The position numbers and the translations under genes were made by a program. The notes under the pieces were generated by a model. The model was not told the origin of the DNA, ran no database searches, and saw nothing but the letters and a program-made list of their open reading frames with translations. Positions 19,038-27,893 of a stretch of 64,000 bases of DNA are shown here, in pieces (within the stretch, counting starts at the first letter, position 1; each line of letters starts with the position of its first letter). The stretch comes from Halobacteriales archaeon QH_7_65_31 (lineage in GTDB: Archaea > Halobacteriota > Halobacteria > Halobacteriales > Haloarculaceae), in the NCBI GenBank assembly GCA_003021785.1, contig PXQU01000016.1:1-64000 (forward strand), written 5' to 3'.

Positions 19038-19301
19038 CTATGGGGGGAGATGTCGGTCGTATACGTTCCGCCGATGGCCGACGGCTTCGACACGGAGCGA
19101 ATCGTCGTCTCGATTCCACGTGATAATCACTCGGTAGTCGCCCGCTCGAAGCTTGTAGTAGGGCCATCCGCTGAGCGGATCGAGGCGGTGATCCGTCCAC
19201 TCGCGGGCCTCGTCGAGCTTCTTCAGGATTCGTTCACGGACCTCTGCATCGAGATCGCTTAGCTGGTCGTCTGCTTTCGGTGTTATCTCCACATCAGTCA
19301 T
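19038..19301 (-). CDS. RelE/ParE-family toxin
   Basis: 87 residues. ITPKADDQLSDLDAEVRERI, the central LDPLSGWPYYKLRAGDYRVI and the C-terminal VEAVGHRRNVY with a final Tyr match the RelE fold (mRNA interferase, or gyrase inhibitor in ParE). It starts four bases after the antitoxin stop, the usual antitoxin-first order. Intact, so the pair may be active. It is convergent with scpA. Confidence 0.88.
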   Translation of the reverse strand: MTDVEITPKADDQLSDLDAEVRERILKKLDEAREWTDHRLDPLSGWPYYKLRAGDYRVIITWNRDDDSLRVEAVGHRRNVYDRHLPP

Positions 19302-19305
19302 CTAC

Positions 19306-19587
19306 CTACCCGTCGAGGTCTACGCCGTACTTGTTCGCGACGTCGTCCAGAGAGCGTGTCTCACCACGCTCCGCCTGTTCGCGACTCTCCTCGATGTCGT
19401 CGAGCGTCTCCTCGGAGAGCGTGACCGGAGGACTCACCCAGTCGCGGAGCGCGTCGCGGATCGCTTCGGACTTGCTGGCGTATCCACGCTTCTCCCACTC
19501 CTCGTCGATCGCCTGAATCAAACTCTCCGGAACGCGGACGTTGATCTTCTCCATCCGGTTGTCGCCGGCGTTCGTGTCGGTGCTCAT
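19306..19587 (-). CDS. Ribbon-helix-helix (CopG-type) antitoxin
   Basis: 93 residues. The ribbon-helix-helix core MEKINVRVPESLIQAIDEEW at 12-31 binds DNA and dimerises; the acidic C-terminal half with DDIEESREQAERGETRSLDD wraps the RelE-type toxin. ATG 19587 is used; MEKINV (19554) is an alternative. The perfect palindrome five bases upstream of the ATG is a probable autoregulatory operator. A CTTTTTCA box just beyond it could be the TATA element. Confidence 0.87.
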   Translation of the reverse strand: MSTDTNAGDNRMEKINVRVPESLIQAIDEEWEKRGYASKSEAIRDALRDWVSPPVTLSEETLDDIEESREQAERGETRSLDDVANKYGVDLDG

Positions 19588-19592
19588 GTAAT

Positions 19593-19610
19593 GTGATACA
19601 GCTGTATCAC
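19593..19610. promoter_or_regulatory. Perfect 18-bp palindrome, likely antitoxin operator
   Basis: GTGATACAGCTGTATCAC is a perfect inverted repeat located between the TATA-like CTTTTTCA (19611-19618, minus strand) and the antitoxin ATG. Position and symmetry fit an operator bound by two ribbon-helix-helix dimers, repressing the toxin-antitoxin operon. Confidence 0.7.
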
Positions 19611-19736
19611 TGAAAAAGCTGTCTCTCAGGAGGATACTCGTGCTGTCCTCGAAGAAGCGAGTGCACTCAGCTGGCCGATACGGGACAGACACCGACGGTG
19701 CGTACCGTGGTGTCACGACGACAAGCCGTGAACGAA

Positions 19737-20588
19737 TCAGAGATACTCGCCGACGAGCAGCTCGACCCGCTCGCGCGTCTCGGCGTCGATAGCCTCCGTC
19801 GGCGTGTTGACGGCCCCCTCGACGGCACTATCGCAGTCACACGCTCGGTGCTCGGGCATCGACTCGACGGCGCGACGAACCGTCTCCTTGATGAACGTCT
19901 CGTTGGCGGCGGCGTTGTCGAGCACCTCTTCGAGTGTCACTTCGGCGTCGTCTTTCCACACGTCGTAGTCGGTGATGCCGGCGACGGTCGCGTAACAGAG
20001 CTCGGCCTCGCGGGCGAGCTTCGCCTCCGGAATCGCGGTCATACCGATTATCTCGAAGCCCGAGGCGCGGAAATGCTCTGATTCGGCCTTCGTCGAGTAC
20101 TGCGGTCCCTCGATACAGACGTACGTGCCGTCCTCGACGACCTCGGCGTCGGAGGCGTCGCGGGCGCTGTTGGCGAGATGCGATTTCATATGCGGGCAGT
20201 ACGGCTCGGCGAACTCCATGTGGACGACACAGCCCTCCTCGAAGAAGGAGTAGTGTCGGCTGCGCGTCCGGTCGAATATCTGGTCGGGGACGACGAGCGT
20301 CTGTGGCTCCAGCTCCTCACGCAGTGAGCCGACGGCGTTGGACGCGAGCACGCGCTCGACGCCGAGCGATTTCAGCGCGTAGATGTTCGCGCGGTACGGC
20401 GCGCTCGTCGGCGAGTACTCGTGATCGCGTCCGTGACGCGGGAGAAACGCCACCTCGGTCCCGTCCGGCATCGAGCCGACTGTGATGGGGGCCGCAGGGT
20501 CGCCGTATGGGGTCGTCACGTCCTCCTCGTGGGTGTCTTCGAGCGGAAGCGAGTCGTAGATGCCGGAGCCGCCGATGAAGCCGATCAT
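19737..20588 (-). CDS. mtnP: S-methyl-5'-thioadenosine phosphorylase
   Basis: 283 residues. GFIGGSGIYDSLP at the N-terminus, FLPRHGRDHEYSP (phosphate and purine site), EGPQYSTKAESEHFR and the C-terminal TDYDVW with the purine-binding Asp identify the MTAP group. It phosphorolyses methylthioadenosine, a polyamine/SAM by-product, to adenine and methylthioribose phosphate. A TTTTTATC promoter lies about 25 bases upstream. A phosphoribosyltransferase is encoded just upstream on the same strand, which could reuse purine bases. Confidence 0.93.
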   Translation of the reverse strand: MIGFIGGSGIYDSLPLEDTHEEDVTTPYGDPAAPITVGSMPDGTEVAFLPRHGRDHEYSPTSAPYRANIYALKSLGVERVLASNAVGSLREELEPQTLVVPDQIFDRTRSRHYSFFEEGCVVHMEFAEPYCPHMKSHLANSARDASDAEVVEDGTYVCIEGPQYSTKAESEHFRASGFEIIGMTAIPEAKLAREAELCYATVAGITDYDVWKDDAEVTLEEVLDNAAANETFIKETVRRAVESMPEHRACDCDSAVEGAVNTPTEAIDAETRERVELLVGEYL

Positions 20589-20628
20589 ACACGGTCGTTC
20601 GACGGTCGATGATAAAAACGCGGGCTTC

Positions 20629-21321
20629 TCACGCGAGCAGCCACTCGTCGCTCCCAGCCTGCTCGATCTCGCCGCGTCGCTCCATCTCCGCGAGCACCTC
20701 GTCCAACCGGTTCGGCTGGGCGATCTCCATCTCGATGCGTCTGATGTCGTGTGCCTCGGCCAGCGCGTCGCGAATCTCGGCTTTGGTGAACGTCGCGCGA
20801 TCGATCGCTTCCATCGCGCCCGAGACGAGATCGACCATATCCTCGATGAAGTTCCACGGGTAGACGACCCACGTCCACTCGGTCAGCTCCTCGCCGACGA
20901 AGTCCGGCTGAAACGTGCTGGTGTCGAGCAGCTGGAGGGTAGCGGTCCGCACTTCGCCGGCGTCGCGGTCGGTGACGTACTCGTAGGCCCGCTCGATCGA
21001 GCCGCCCGTATCGGCGATGTCGTCGATGATGAGCACGTCTTTCCCCTCGACGCTCCCCTCGGGCATCGGGTAGCGGACGCTCGCGCCCTCGGACTTGTCG
21101 GCCGTGCCGACGTAATGCTCCATCTTCAGGCTCGTCAGATCGTCCAGCCCGAGGAAATCACAGAGACAGCGACCGGCGAACCAACCCCCCCGGGCCAGCG
21201 CGACGACAACGTCCGGCTCGAACTCCGCCCGCTTCACCTCGTTCGATACCGTCCGACAGAGATCGTAGATATACTCCCAGTTGGTGACCGTGCAGTCGAA
21301 ATCCTCTGGCAGATCGCTCAT
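20629..21321 (-). CDS. Phosphoribosyltransferase (COG2236-like)
   Basis: 230 residues. The PRPP loop is VLIIDDIADTGGS; VVALARGGWFAGR is the PPi loop region. The first 160 residues form the PRT fold, and the last 50 look like a winged-helix-like helical extension (KAEIRDALAEAHDIRR). Purine or guanine salvage is likely given the adjacent MTAP, but base specificity is not visible. Start chosen at MSDLPEDF with a TTTTAACC box about 25 bases upstream. Confidence 0.85.
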   Translation of the reverse strand: MSDLPEDFDCTVTNWEYIYDLCRTVSNEVKRAEFEPDVVVALARGGWFAGRCLCDFLGLDDLTSLKMEHYVGTADKSEGASVRYPMPEGSVEGKDVLIIDDIADTGGSIERAYEYVTDRDAGEVRTATLQLLDTSTFQPDFVGEELTEWTWVVYPWNFIEDMVDLVSGAMEAIDRATFTKAEIRDALAEAHDIRRIEMEIAQPNRLDEVLAEMERRGEIEQAGSDEWLLA

Positions 21322-21397
21322 GCTCGCAGGTGGGACGCGCCGGTGGTTAAAACTGGCCGGTCGGAACCGGACTGCAGACACCGTCACACGGACGCAG

Positions 21398-22153
21398 TCA
21401 CCAGCGCAGTCGGACCGTCTCGCCTGTCGCGACGCCGAACGCCTCCTCACCGCGACCCTGATTCACGGCCAGCTCTACTCGTTCGTGGCTCCCGACCGTG
21501 ACGAGTGGCGTCCCGACCTCGGCGTGGGCGTACGACGGGACGACGGGGTACTTGTCGCCGTCGATCCGGACGGCGTCGCGCCCATCGAGCAGGTCGCCCG
21601 AGAGGTTCGTCACGACGTTCCCGAACCCGTCGACGGCGACTACCTCACCGGTCGCACCGTCCGAGCGGACCGCCGGCTCGGGAAGACGCAGCTGCTCGTG
21701 CTCGCGGGTGCGGACGAGCGCCGGGAGCCGGTCGAGCCGATCGATACCGACCTCGTGACAGTCTGCCGCGACGGGGGCGAACACGTCACGGCCGTGGAAG
21801 GTGTCGCTCGCCGGCTCCTCGACGCGAACGGCGAACACCTCGATCCCGTCGCCGTCGGCGAGCGCGCGGGCCGGCGGGAGCAGAAGTCCGTTGTCCGGCC
21901 CGACGAGCGCGTGGTCGCCGGCGCGGACGACGAGCGCCTGTCGGTCGGTCCCGACGCCGGGGTCCACGACCGCACAGTGGACAGCGGGCGGAAACTCCGG
22001 CAGAACGAATCGGAGCCAGAACGCCGCCTCGCGCGGGGCCTGTCGGCGGAACTCGTGTCCGATGTCGACGGCGGTCGCGTCCGTCCGACGGGCGATGACG
22101 CCCTTCATCGCGGCGGGATACGGCTGGCCGAAGTCAGTTGCGAGCGTGATCAC
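21398..22153 (-). CDS. SAM hydroxide adenosyltransferase (DUF62 family)
   Basis: 251 residues from a GTG start (ITLATDFGQPYPAAMKGVI). VVDPGVGTDRQ, VGPDNGLL, FHGRDVFAP and VVAVDGFGNVVTN are the family's SAM-site motifs. The enzymes cleave S-adenosylmethionine to adenosine and methionine using an activated water. The GTG overlaps the stop of nadM (GTGA, 22150-22153), so the two are coupled. Confidence 0.9.
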   Translation of the reverse strand: MITLATDFGQPYPAAMKGVIARRTDATAVDIGHEFRRQAPREAAFWLRFVLPEFPPAVHCAVVDPGVGTDRQALVVRAGDHALVGPDNGLLLPPARALADGDGIEVFAVRVEEPASDTFHGRDVFAPVAADCHEVGIDRLDRLPALVRTREHEQLRLPEPAVRSDGATGEVVAVDGFGNVVTNLSGDLLDGRDAVRIDGDKYPVVPSYAHAEVGTPLVTVGSHERVELAVNQGRGEEAFGVATGETVRLRW

Positions 22154-22659
22154 GTGTCGGAGTCCAGCGTCTCGCGAAGTCGGTTGACGCCGTCGATCTC
22201 GTGGATGGTCTCGACGACCGTCTCGGGGACCAGCTCCTCCCACTCGCCGTCGTCGGAAATGCGCTCGCGCACCTCTGTCCCCTCGAACTCCTCGCGGCGG
22301 AACATCGGCGATGACCGGACCTCGACGTCGGCCTCTTCGAACAGCCGGACGACGAGCGGGTTGTTGGAGTAGGCCACATCGAACTGCGGTGACATCGACT
22401 GGACGTGGCTCACCCAGACGGCGTTTCGGTTCAGGTCCTCGATCGGGACGGCGTACGTGAAGATATCGAGGTCGGCGGTCGCTTTCGTCAGCATCATAAT
22501 GCGCTCACCGGCAGTGAAGGGGTTTCGGGGCGTGTGTGACTGGTCCGCACTCCCGATACCCAAAACGAGTTCGTCCACCTCGCCGGCGATTCGCTCGACC
22601 ATCGCGTGGTGGCCCTCGTGGTACGGCTGGAACCGACCGATGTAGAACCCGCGTCTCAT
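22150..22659 (-). CDS. nadM: Nicotinamide-nucleotide adenylyltransferase
   Basis: 169 residues. RGFYIGRFQPYHEGHHAM carries the HxGH nucleotidyltransferase motif (14-17); IGSADQSHTPRNPFTAGER and SPMFRREEFEGTEVR complete the archaeal NMNAT family. It joins NMN and ATP to make NAD. First gene of a two-gene unit with the SAM hydrolase-like gene, divergent from lonB. Confidence 0.95.
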   Translation of the reverse strand: MRRGFYIGRFQPYHEGHHAMVERIAGEVDELVLGIGSADQSHTPRNPFTAGERIMMLTKATADLDIFTYAVPIEDLNRNAVWVSHVQSMSPQFDVAYSNNPLVVRLFEEADVEVRSSPMFRREEFEGTEVRERISDDGEWEELVPETVVETIHEIDGVNRLRETLDSDT

Positions 22660-22825
22660 ATCCGGGGGTTGTCCGGCATCAGTATAAGTACGACGTGTCG
22701 CGCATCGCGCTCGTTACCGTCGGACGATACGGCTCTCCTCCTGTGATTTTCACGCGTGAGTTGGCGGCTTCCGGGAGAAAGTATATCAGTCGAGGGACCG
22801 TGTTGTACACCAACGAAACAACTCC

Positions 22826-24907
22826 ATGAGCGACGATACCGACACGGACGACCCGTTCGACGATCTCGAGATCGACGAGAGCTCGCTCGGGGATGACAGT
22901 CCGTCGACAGACCGAGACAACACGAACGATCCCGGCGAACCGGTCGCCCCGGTCGATAGCCGGGACGACCTCGGGAGCGATGTCGGTGCTGATGCCGGCG
23001 TCGAGATCGCCGACGAGGAGGAGGACGGGCTGCTCGGCGGGCTTCAGCTCGACAGCAGCGCCGACATCAACGTTCCCGACCGACTTGTCGATCAGGTCAT
23101 CGGGCAGGATCACGCCCGCGACATCATCCTGAAAGCGGCCAAACAGCGCCGTCACGTCATGATGATCGGCTCCCCCGGAACGGGGAAGTCGATGCTCGCG
23201 AAGGCGATGAGCCAGCTCCTCCCTCGCGAGGAGCTGCAGGACATCCTCGTCTACCACAACCCCGACGACGGCAACGAGCCGAAGGTCAGGACCGTGCCGG
23301 CGGGGAAGGGCGACCAGATCGTCGATGCCCACAAGGAAGAGGCACAGAAGCGCAACCAGATGCGCTCGTTCCTGATGTGGATCATCATCGCCGTCATCTT
23401 CGGATACACGCTGTTGATCCTCGGAAACCCGGTGATGGGGATCATCGCGGCCGCGCTCGTCTACATCGCGTTCAAGTACACGTCCCGCGGAAGCGACGCG
23501 ATGATTCCGAACCTCCTCATCAACAACGCCGACCAGCAGACCGCGCCGTTCGAGGACGCGACCGGTGCACACGCCGGTGCGCTGCTCGGTGACGTTCGCC
23601 ACGACCCGTTCCAGTCGGGCGGGATGGAGACGCCCAGCCACGACCGCGTCGAGGCCGGCGCGATCCACAAGGCGAACAAGGGCGTCCTGTTCGTGGACGA
23701 GATCAACACGCTCGACATCCGCTCACAGCAGAAGCTGATGACGGCGATTCAGGAGGGGAAGTTCTCCATCACGGGCCAGTCCGAGCGCTCCTCGGGCGCG
23801 ATGGTCCAGACGGAGCCGGTTCCGTGTGACTTCGTGATGGTCGCGGCCGGGAACCTCGACGCGATGGAGAACATGCATCCGGCGCTCCGGTCGCGTATCA
23901 AGGGGTACGGATACGAGGTGTACATGGACGACACCATCGACGACACCCCGGAGATGCGGCGCAAGCTCGCGCGCTTCATCGCACAGGAGGTCGAGAAGGA
24001 CGGGCGTCTCCCGCCGTTCACGCGCGAGGCGATGGAGGAGGTCATCCTCGAAGCACAGCGGCGTGCCGGCCGCAAGGACCACCTCACGCTCGAACTGCGC
24101 AACCTCGGTGGACTGGTCCGCGTCGCGGGCGACATCGCTCGCGCGGAGAACAAGGAGTTCACCGAGCGCGCACAGGTGCTGGACGCGAAGGACCGCTCGC
24201 GCTCCATCGAGCAGCAGCTCGCCGACAACTACATCGAGCGCCGCAACGACTACGACATGACGGTGAATCAGGGCGACGTGGTCGGTCGCGTCAACGGGCT
24301 CGCCGTGATGGGTGACGACTCCGGTATCGTCATGCCCGTGATGGCGGAGGTCGCGCCGTCACAGGGACCGGGCGAGGTCATCGCCACCGGCAAGCTCCAA
24401 GAGATCGCTCAGGAGTCGGTCCAGAACGTCTCGGCCATCATCAAGAAGTTCTCCGACGAGGACATCTCACAGAAGGACATCCACATCCAGTTCGTGCAGG
24501 CACACGAGGGCGTGGAGGGCGATTCCGCGTCGGTGACGGTCGCAACGGCCGTCATCTCCGCGCTGGCGAACATCCCGATCGAGCAGAGCGTCGCCATGAC
24601 CGGCTCGCTGTCGGTCCGCGGTGACGTGCTCCCGGTCGGTGGCGTCACGCACAAGATCGAGGCCGCCGCGAAGACCGGCGTCGATACGGTCATCATCCCG
24701 AAGGCGAACGAGCAGGACGTGATGATCGAAGACGAGTTCAAGGATCAGGTGGAGGTCGTTCCGGTGTCGCACATCTCCGAGGTGTTGGAGGTCGCGCTCG
24801 CCGGCGAGCCGGAGAAGGACTCGCTCGTCGATCGGCTCCGCTCGATCACCGGAAAGGCGCTCGAAAGCGGAGAGACGCAGCCCGGCGGCTCACCGAGCCC
24901 GCAGTAG
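22826..24907 (+). CDS. lonB: ATP-dependent membrane protease LonB
   Basis: 693 residues. An acidic N-terminal 80 residues, Walker A GSPGTGKS (115-122), two adjacent membrane segments at about 181-199 and 202-217 inserted in the AAA domain, Walker B VLFVDEINTLD, and a C-terminal Lon protease domain with Ser in EGDSASVTVATAV and Lys in GGVTHKIEAAAK. This is the archaeal membrane-anchored Lon, essential in Haloferax. GAAAGTATATC about 40 bases upstream is the best promoter candidate in the divergent gap. Confidence 0.97.
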   Translation: MSDDTDTDDPFDDLEIDESSLGDDSPSTDRDNTNDPGEPVAPVDSRDDLGSDVGADAGVEIADEEEDGLLGGLQLDSSADINVPDRLVDQVIGQDHARDIILKAAKQRRHVMMIGSPGTGKSMLAKAMSQLLPREELQDILVYHNPDDGNEPKVRTVPAGKGDQIVDAHKEEAQKRNQMRSFLMWIIIAVIFGYTLLILGNPVMGIIAAALVYIAFKYTSRGSDAMIPNLLINNADQQTAPFEDATGAHAGALLGDVRHDPFQSGGMETPSHDRVEAGAIHKANKGVLFVDEINTLDIRSQQKLMTAIQEGKFSITGQSERSSGAMVQTEPVPCDFVMVAAGNLDAMENMHPALRSRIKGYGYEVYMDDTIDDTPEMRRKLARFIAQEVEKDGRLPPFTREAMEEVILEAQRRAGRKDHLTLELRNLGGLVRVAGDIARAENKEFTERAQVLDAKDRSRSIEQQLADNYIERRNDYDMTVNQGDVVGRVNGLAVMGDDSGIVMPVMAEVAPSQGPGEVIATGKLQEIAQESVQNVSAIIKKFSDEDISQKDIHIQFVQAHEGVEGDSASVTVATAVISALANIPIEQSVAMTGSLSVRGDVLPVGGVTHKIEAAAKTGVDTVIIPKANEQDVMIEDEFKDQVEVVPVSHISEVLEVALAGEPEKDSLVDRLRSITGKALESGETQPGGSPSPQ

Positions 24908-24908
24908 C

Positions 24909-25703
24909 GTGCCGAACTGGGCCGCGTTCGCCGGCGTCTCGACCGGAGTTACGCTCATTCTGTTGGCGTTGACACGCGCGACGAGCGCGAGCGCCGGCGT
25001 TCCGACCCGTGCGGAGCTGGAGTGGCTGGAGTCGCTCCCCGACGGGAGCGACCATCTCGCACCGGACCACAGCGGCGCGACCACCACGGAGCCGGAGCTG
25101 TCGGCGACGGCGCTGTTCGCGAACGTCCTCGTCTCACACGGGCTGTTTCTCTGTCTGGTCACGACGGCGGCGGTGCTCACTGCGATTCCGGCGAGTGCGT
25201 TCGGACTGGCCGTGTCCGTCGAGTCGGTCGCCGTCGGTCTCGGGCTCGGCGTCGCGCTCGCGGGCGTGAACACGACCGCGGGACTGGTCGCCAAGCGGTA
25301 CGGCTACGCGCCGAGCGAACAGCTCCGACGGATGCTCACACCACAGACGCGGCGCGGATGGCTCCTCCTGCTCGGCGGGACGCTTCCGCTCGTGGCCGGC
25401 TTCGAGGAGTTCCTGTTTCGGGGCGTCCTCGTCGGCGCGTTCGCCGCGGGATTCGACGTGACGCCGTGGGCGCTGGCGGTTGTCTCCTCCGCGGCGTTCG
25501 CGCTCGCACACGAGACGCAGGGAGCGGTCGGCGTCGCCGTGACCGGGCTACTGGGACTGTTACTCGCCGTCGGCTATCTCCTCACGGGGAGTCTCACCGC
25601 GGTCGTGATCGCACACTATCTGGTCAACGCCGTCGAACTGGTGGCGTTCAAAAGACTGGGTGCTGGGGGCGAACAGGAGGGTCGGGCGACGCCACACCGG
25701 TGA
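24909..25703 (+). CDS. CPBP-family intramembrane metalloprotease
   Basis: 264 residues from GTG one base after the lonB stop. About eight membrane segments. The active site is visible: EE..R in FEEFLFRG (E166, E167, R171), H201 in FALAHETQ and H236..N240 in IAHYLVN. The family includes CAAX prenyl proteases and protein-sorting or immunity proteins; the substrate is unknown. Tight spacing suggests co-expression with LonB, making a membrane proteolysis pair. Confidence 0.9.
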   Translation: MPNWAAFAGVSTGVTLILLALTRATSASAGVPTRAELEWLESLPDGSDHLAPDHSGATTTEPELSATALFANVLVSHGLFLCLVTTAAVLTAIPASAFGLAVSVESVAVGLGLGVALAGVNTTAGLVAKRYGYAPSEQLRRMLTPQTRRGWLLLLGGTLPLVAGFEEFLFRGVLVGAFAAGFDVTPWALAVVSSAAFALAHETQGAVGVAVTGLLGLLLAVGYLLTGSLTAVVIAHYLVNAVELVAFKRLGAGGEQEGRATPHR

Positions 25704-25765
25704 CCCTCGCGACCGCGGAGCCGGTGTGGGCGGCTCACCACATGCGTGCGGTGGTGCGCTATCTG

Positions 25766-26221
25766 TTATAAACCTTCGAGCGAGCGGAGCCGTCGAACGA
25801 CCTCGGGCGGCGCGGCGCTCGGTCCATCGCGCACCCGGTGATCGCCGATAACGAGCGGGGCGGGGTTCGCAGCGAGCGCCTCCCGTACCGTCTGGCGACC
25901 ATCATCGTCGTCGCTCAGCCCGGCGGTCATCCGGGCGAGCGCGGAGACGGTGGTGTTCTCACCGTAGCCGACGGCTCGGAGCGATTCGAGCGCGGCCCGC
26001 CGGTCGGTCGGCAGCGTGAGCGCGACGGGCACGTCGCGAAACCCGTCGGCATCCCCCGCGAAGTACGCGTCGAGCCGGTCCAACAGCGGATGTTCGTCGT
26101 GTGCATCGCCGTCGGGCGCGGTCGGGAACGAGACGGAGAGCAGCCGCTCGGACGCGTAGCCGAACTGCACGTATCTATCGAGGCGGCTGCGTTCGCGGGC
26201 GTAGATGCCGGCGGTGTCCAT
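25766..26221 (-). CDS. MGMT-like protein lacking the alkyl-acceptor cysteine
   Basis: 151 residues. The C-terminal part has the winged-helix layout of O6-methylguanine methyltransferase (YGENTTVSALARMT, then NPAPLVIGDHRVRDG), but the PCHR active site reads GDHR, with D127 where the acceptor Cys should be. It therefore cannot act as a suicide methyltransferase and is better described as alkyltransferase-like, which may flag lesions for excision repair. Similar Cys-less forms appear common in haloarchaea. Divergent from the Nudix gene. Confidence 0.8.
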   Translation of the reverse strand: MDTAGIYARERSRLDRYVQFGYASERLLSVSFPTAPDGDAHDEHPLLDRLDAYFAGDADGFRDVPVALTLPTDRRAALESLRAVGYGENTTVSALARMTAGLSDDDDGRQTVREALAANPAPLVIGDHRVRDGPSAAPPEVVRRLRSLEGL

Positions 26222-26310
26222 GCGTCGCTGTCGGCGCGGTCGGTGATAAGCGTCGGCGTGTGGTTTGCCCGTCCGACACCCCTTTAAGCCGGGATGAAGT
26301 AGCGTTGATA

Positions 26311-26874
26311 ATGATAGAGGCCACGAGTGCGGGAGCCATCCTCTTTCGGGATACCCGTGGCCGGCGCGAGTATCTGCTGTTGAAGTCGCGACCCGGTGAC
26401 TGGGAGTTCCCCAAAGGCGGTATCGAAGGCGAAGAGGAGCTACAACAGACTGCGATCCGCGAGGTGACCGAAGAGGCCGGGATCGAGGATTTCCGACTGT
26501 TGGACGGCTTCCGACAGGACTACGACTACGTGTTCGAAGCCGGCGGCGACACCATCCACAAGACCGTCCATCTGTTCGTCGCGCGATCGTTCGAGGCGTC
26601 CGCCGAGCTGTCTCAGGAGCACCGCGACATGCAGTGGCGCGACTACGAGCAGGCCATCAACACCATCACACAGGACGGCCCGCGCGAGATACTCCGTGAC
26701 GCCCACGAGTTCCTCGAAGAGTACTACGACGACGAGGAGGACGAGGAGCAAGCCGACTCCTCCGGTGGGAACCAGACGACCGGTGACGGTACGGAGGCGT
26801 CGTCCGAAGGCGGTAACGAACAGGACGGTATCGAGTCCGTCGGCCGGAGTGTCACCGACGCGCCCGACGAGTAG
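26311..26874 (+). CDS. Nudix hydrolase, Ap4A-type
   Basis: 187 residues. The Nudix box (residues 36-58) starts GGIEGEEELQQTAIREVTEE and keeps all metal-binding Glu residues. WEFPKGG and YDYVF with a following acidic loop fit bis(5'-nucleosyl)-tetraphosphatases, which remove stress dinucleotides. The last 50 residues are a disordered acidic Ser/Gly tail. CTTTAAG about 25 bases upstream is the promoter. The stop overlaps the GTG of the next gene by one base. Confidence 0.9.
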   Translation: MIEATSAGAILFRDTRGRREYLLLKSRPGDWEFPKGGIEGEEELQQTAIREVTEEAGIEDFRLLDGFRQDYDYVFEAGGDTIHKTVHLFVARSFEASAELSQEHRDMQWRDYEQAINTITQDGPREILRDAHEFLEEYYDDEEDEEQADSSGGNQTTGDGTEASSEGGNEQDGIESVGRSVTDAPDE

Positions 26875-27893
26875 TGGACGAACCGGAGTTCCTGTTCGAG
26901 CTTCGCGTCTGTCGCTGGGCCGAACAGCACTGGCCGCCGACCGGTGACCGCGACCCCGACAGCTCCGTCCTCGTCGCCCGTCAGCTCGGTATCCGCTCGC
27001 GCCGCTACGACACGCTCGTCTTCGAGTGCGACACAGCGGCCCTCGACGCCCGCGGTGTCTTGGGTGAGGATCGGCTCGAATCGGATATGCTTCACGTGCT
27101 CACCAACGCACCGTCGAGCTACGGCTACTACCGGGACGTGCTCCCGGACCCCGGCTACAGCTGGAGCCACGTCCGGGAGACGATCCACGACGCCGACGCG
27201 CGCGGGCTGATCGACACGCGCCGAGACGGCAACCGGATCGAGATCCGACGGCGCTACCGCTACCCAGACTGGGTGAACCGCGTGATCGCGATCGAGAACA
27301 AGCCGGACCTCTCCGCGAGTGCTGCCGACGCGCTGGTCGATCAGATCGAACGCGACGTGGCGCTCGGTCTCGCCGACGAGGTGTGGATCGCGACCGAGAC
27401 GACCGACGAGAAGGTATCACCGGCGCTGTTCGAACGGCTTCCCGTCGAGGCCGGTATCCTCGCCGTCGGTGACGAGGTGAACGTCGCGTGGAACGCGACG
27501 ACGCTCGCTCCCGAGGAGCGTGGAACGCGGATCCTCGACCGTCCGGACGGGGGGAGCTACGATCAGAGCGCGGCCCGGTTCGAGTACGCTGATCCCGACT
27601 GGAAGCGAGAGAAACGGCGACGGATCGCCGAACGCGCATACGAACGCGGCTGGCGATCGTACGTCGAGACGATGCGACCGGACTGCCGCGCGTTCGAGCT
27701 TCGGAGTCCGGACACGCCGCTTCCCTACTGTCGAGCGAAGGAGCGTCACGTCACCGCGGCGGAGTGTCGCCACGCCTGCGAGTCGTTCGCGCCCGAACCG
27801 CCGGCGTGGCGGTCGAACGGCTGGCCGATCGATGGCGGTCCCGGACGGGGGTACACACGACTGCTGGCGCGCCAGCGGAGCCGCCGGCGTTAA
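26874..27893 (+). CDS. DUF5787-like protein, putative PD-(D/E)XK nuclease with Cys cluster
   Basis: 339 residues from GTG in a TAGTG overlap with the Nudix gene. It resembles a haloarchaeal family I recall as DUF5787. VIAIENKPDLS reads like the E-x-K half of a nuclease core, preceded by YDTLVFECD. C13 lies near the N-terminus, and C271, C286, C298 and C302 near the C-terminus, a layout reminiscent of iron-sulfur nucleases such as Cas4/AddB. The nuclease and cluster roles are inference. Its stop overlaps the convergent downstream gene by three bases. Confidence 0.65.
   Translation: MDEPEFLFELRVCRWAEQHWPPTGDRDPDSSVLVARQLGIRSRRYDTLVFECDTAALDARGVLGEDRLESDMLHVLTNAPSSYGYYRDVLPDPGYSWSHVRETIHDADARGLIDTRRDGNRIEIRRRYRYPDWVNRVIAIENKPDLSASAADALVDQIERDVALGLADEVWIATETTDEKVSPALFERLPVEAGILAVGDEVNVAWNATTLAPEERGTRILDRPDGGSYDQSAARFEYADPDWKREKRRRIAERAYERGWRSYVETMRPDCRAFELRSPDTPLPYCRAKERHVTAAECRHACESFAPEPPAWRSNGWPIDGGPGRGYTRLLARQRSRRR

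Noticed and set aside
20560-22372. Long plus-strand readings opposite the salvage genes
   Set aside because: Minus-strand frames encode complete known enzymes (phosphoribosyltransferase, SAM adenosyltransferase).
22679-23668. Minus-strand reading of 329 codons across the lonB start
   Set aside because: Shadow of the LonB N-terminal region.
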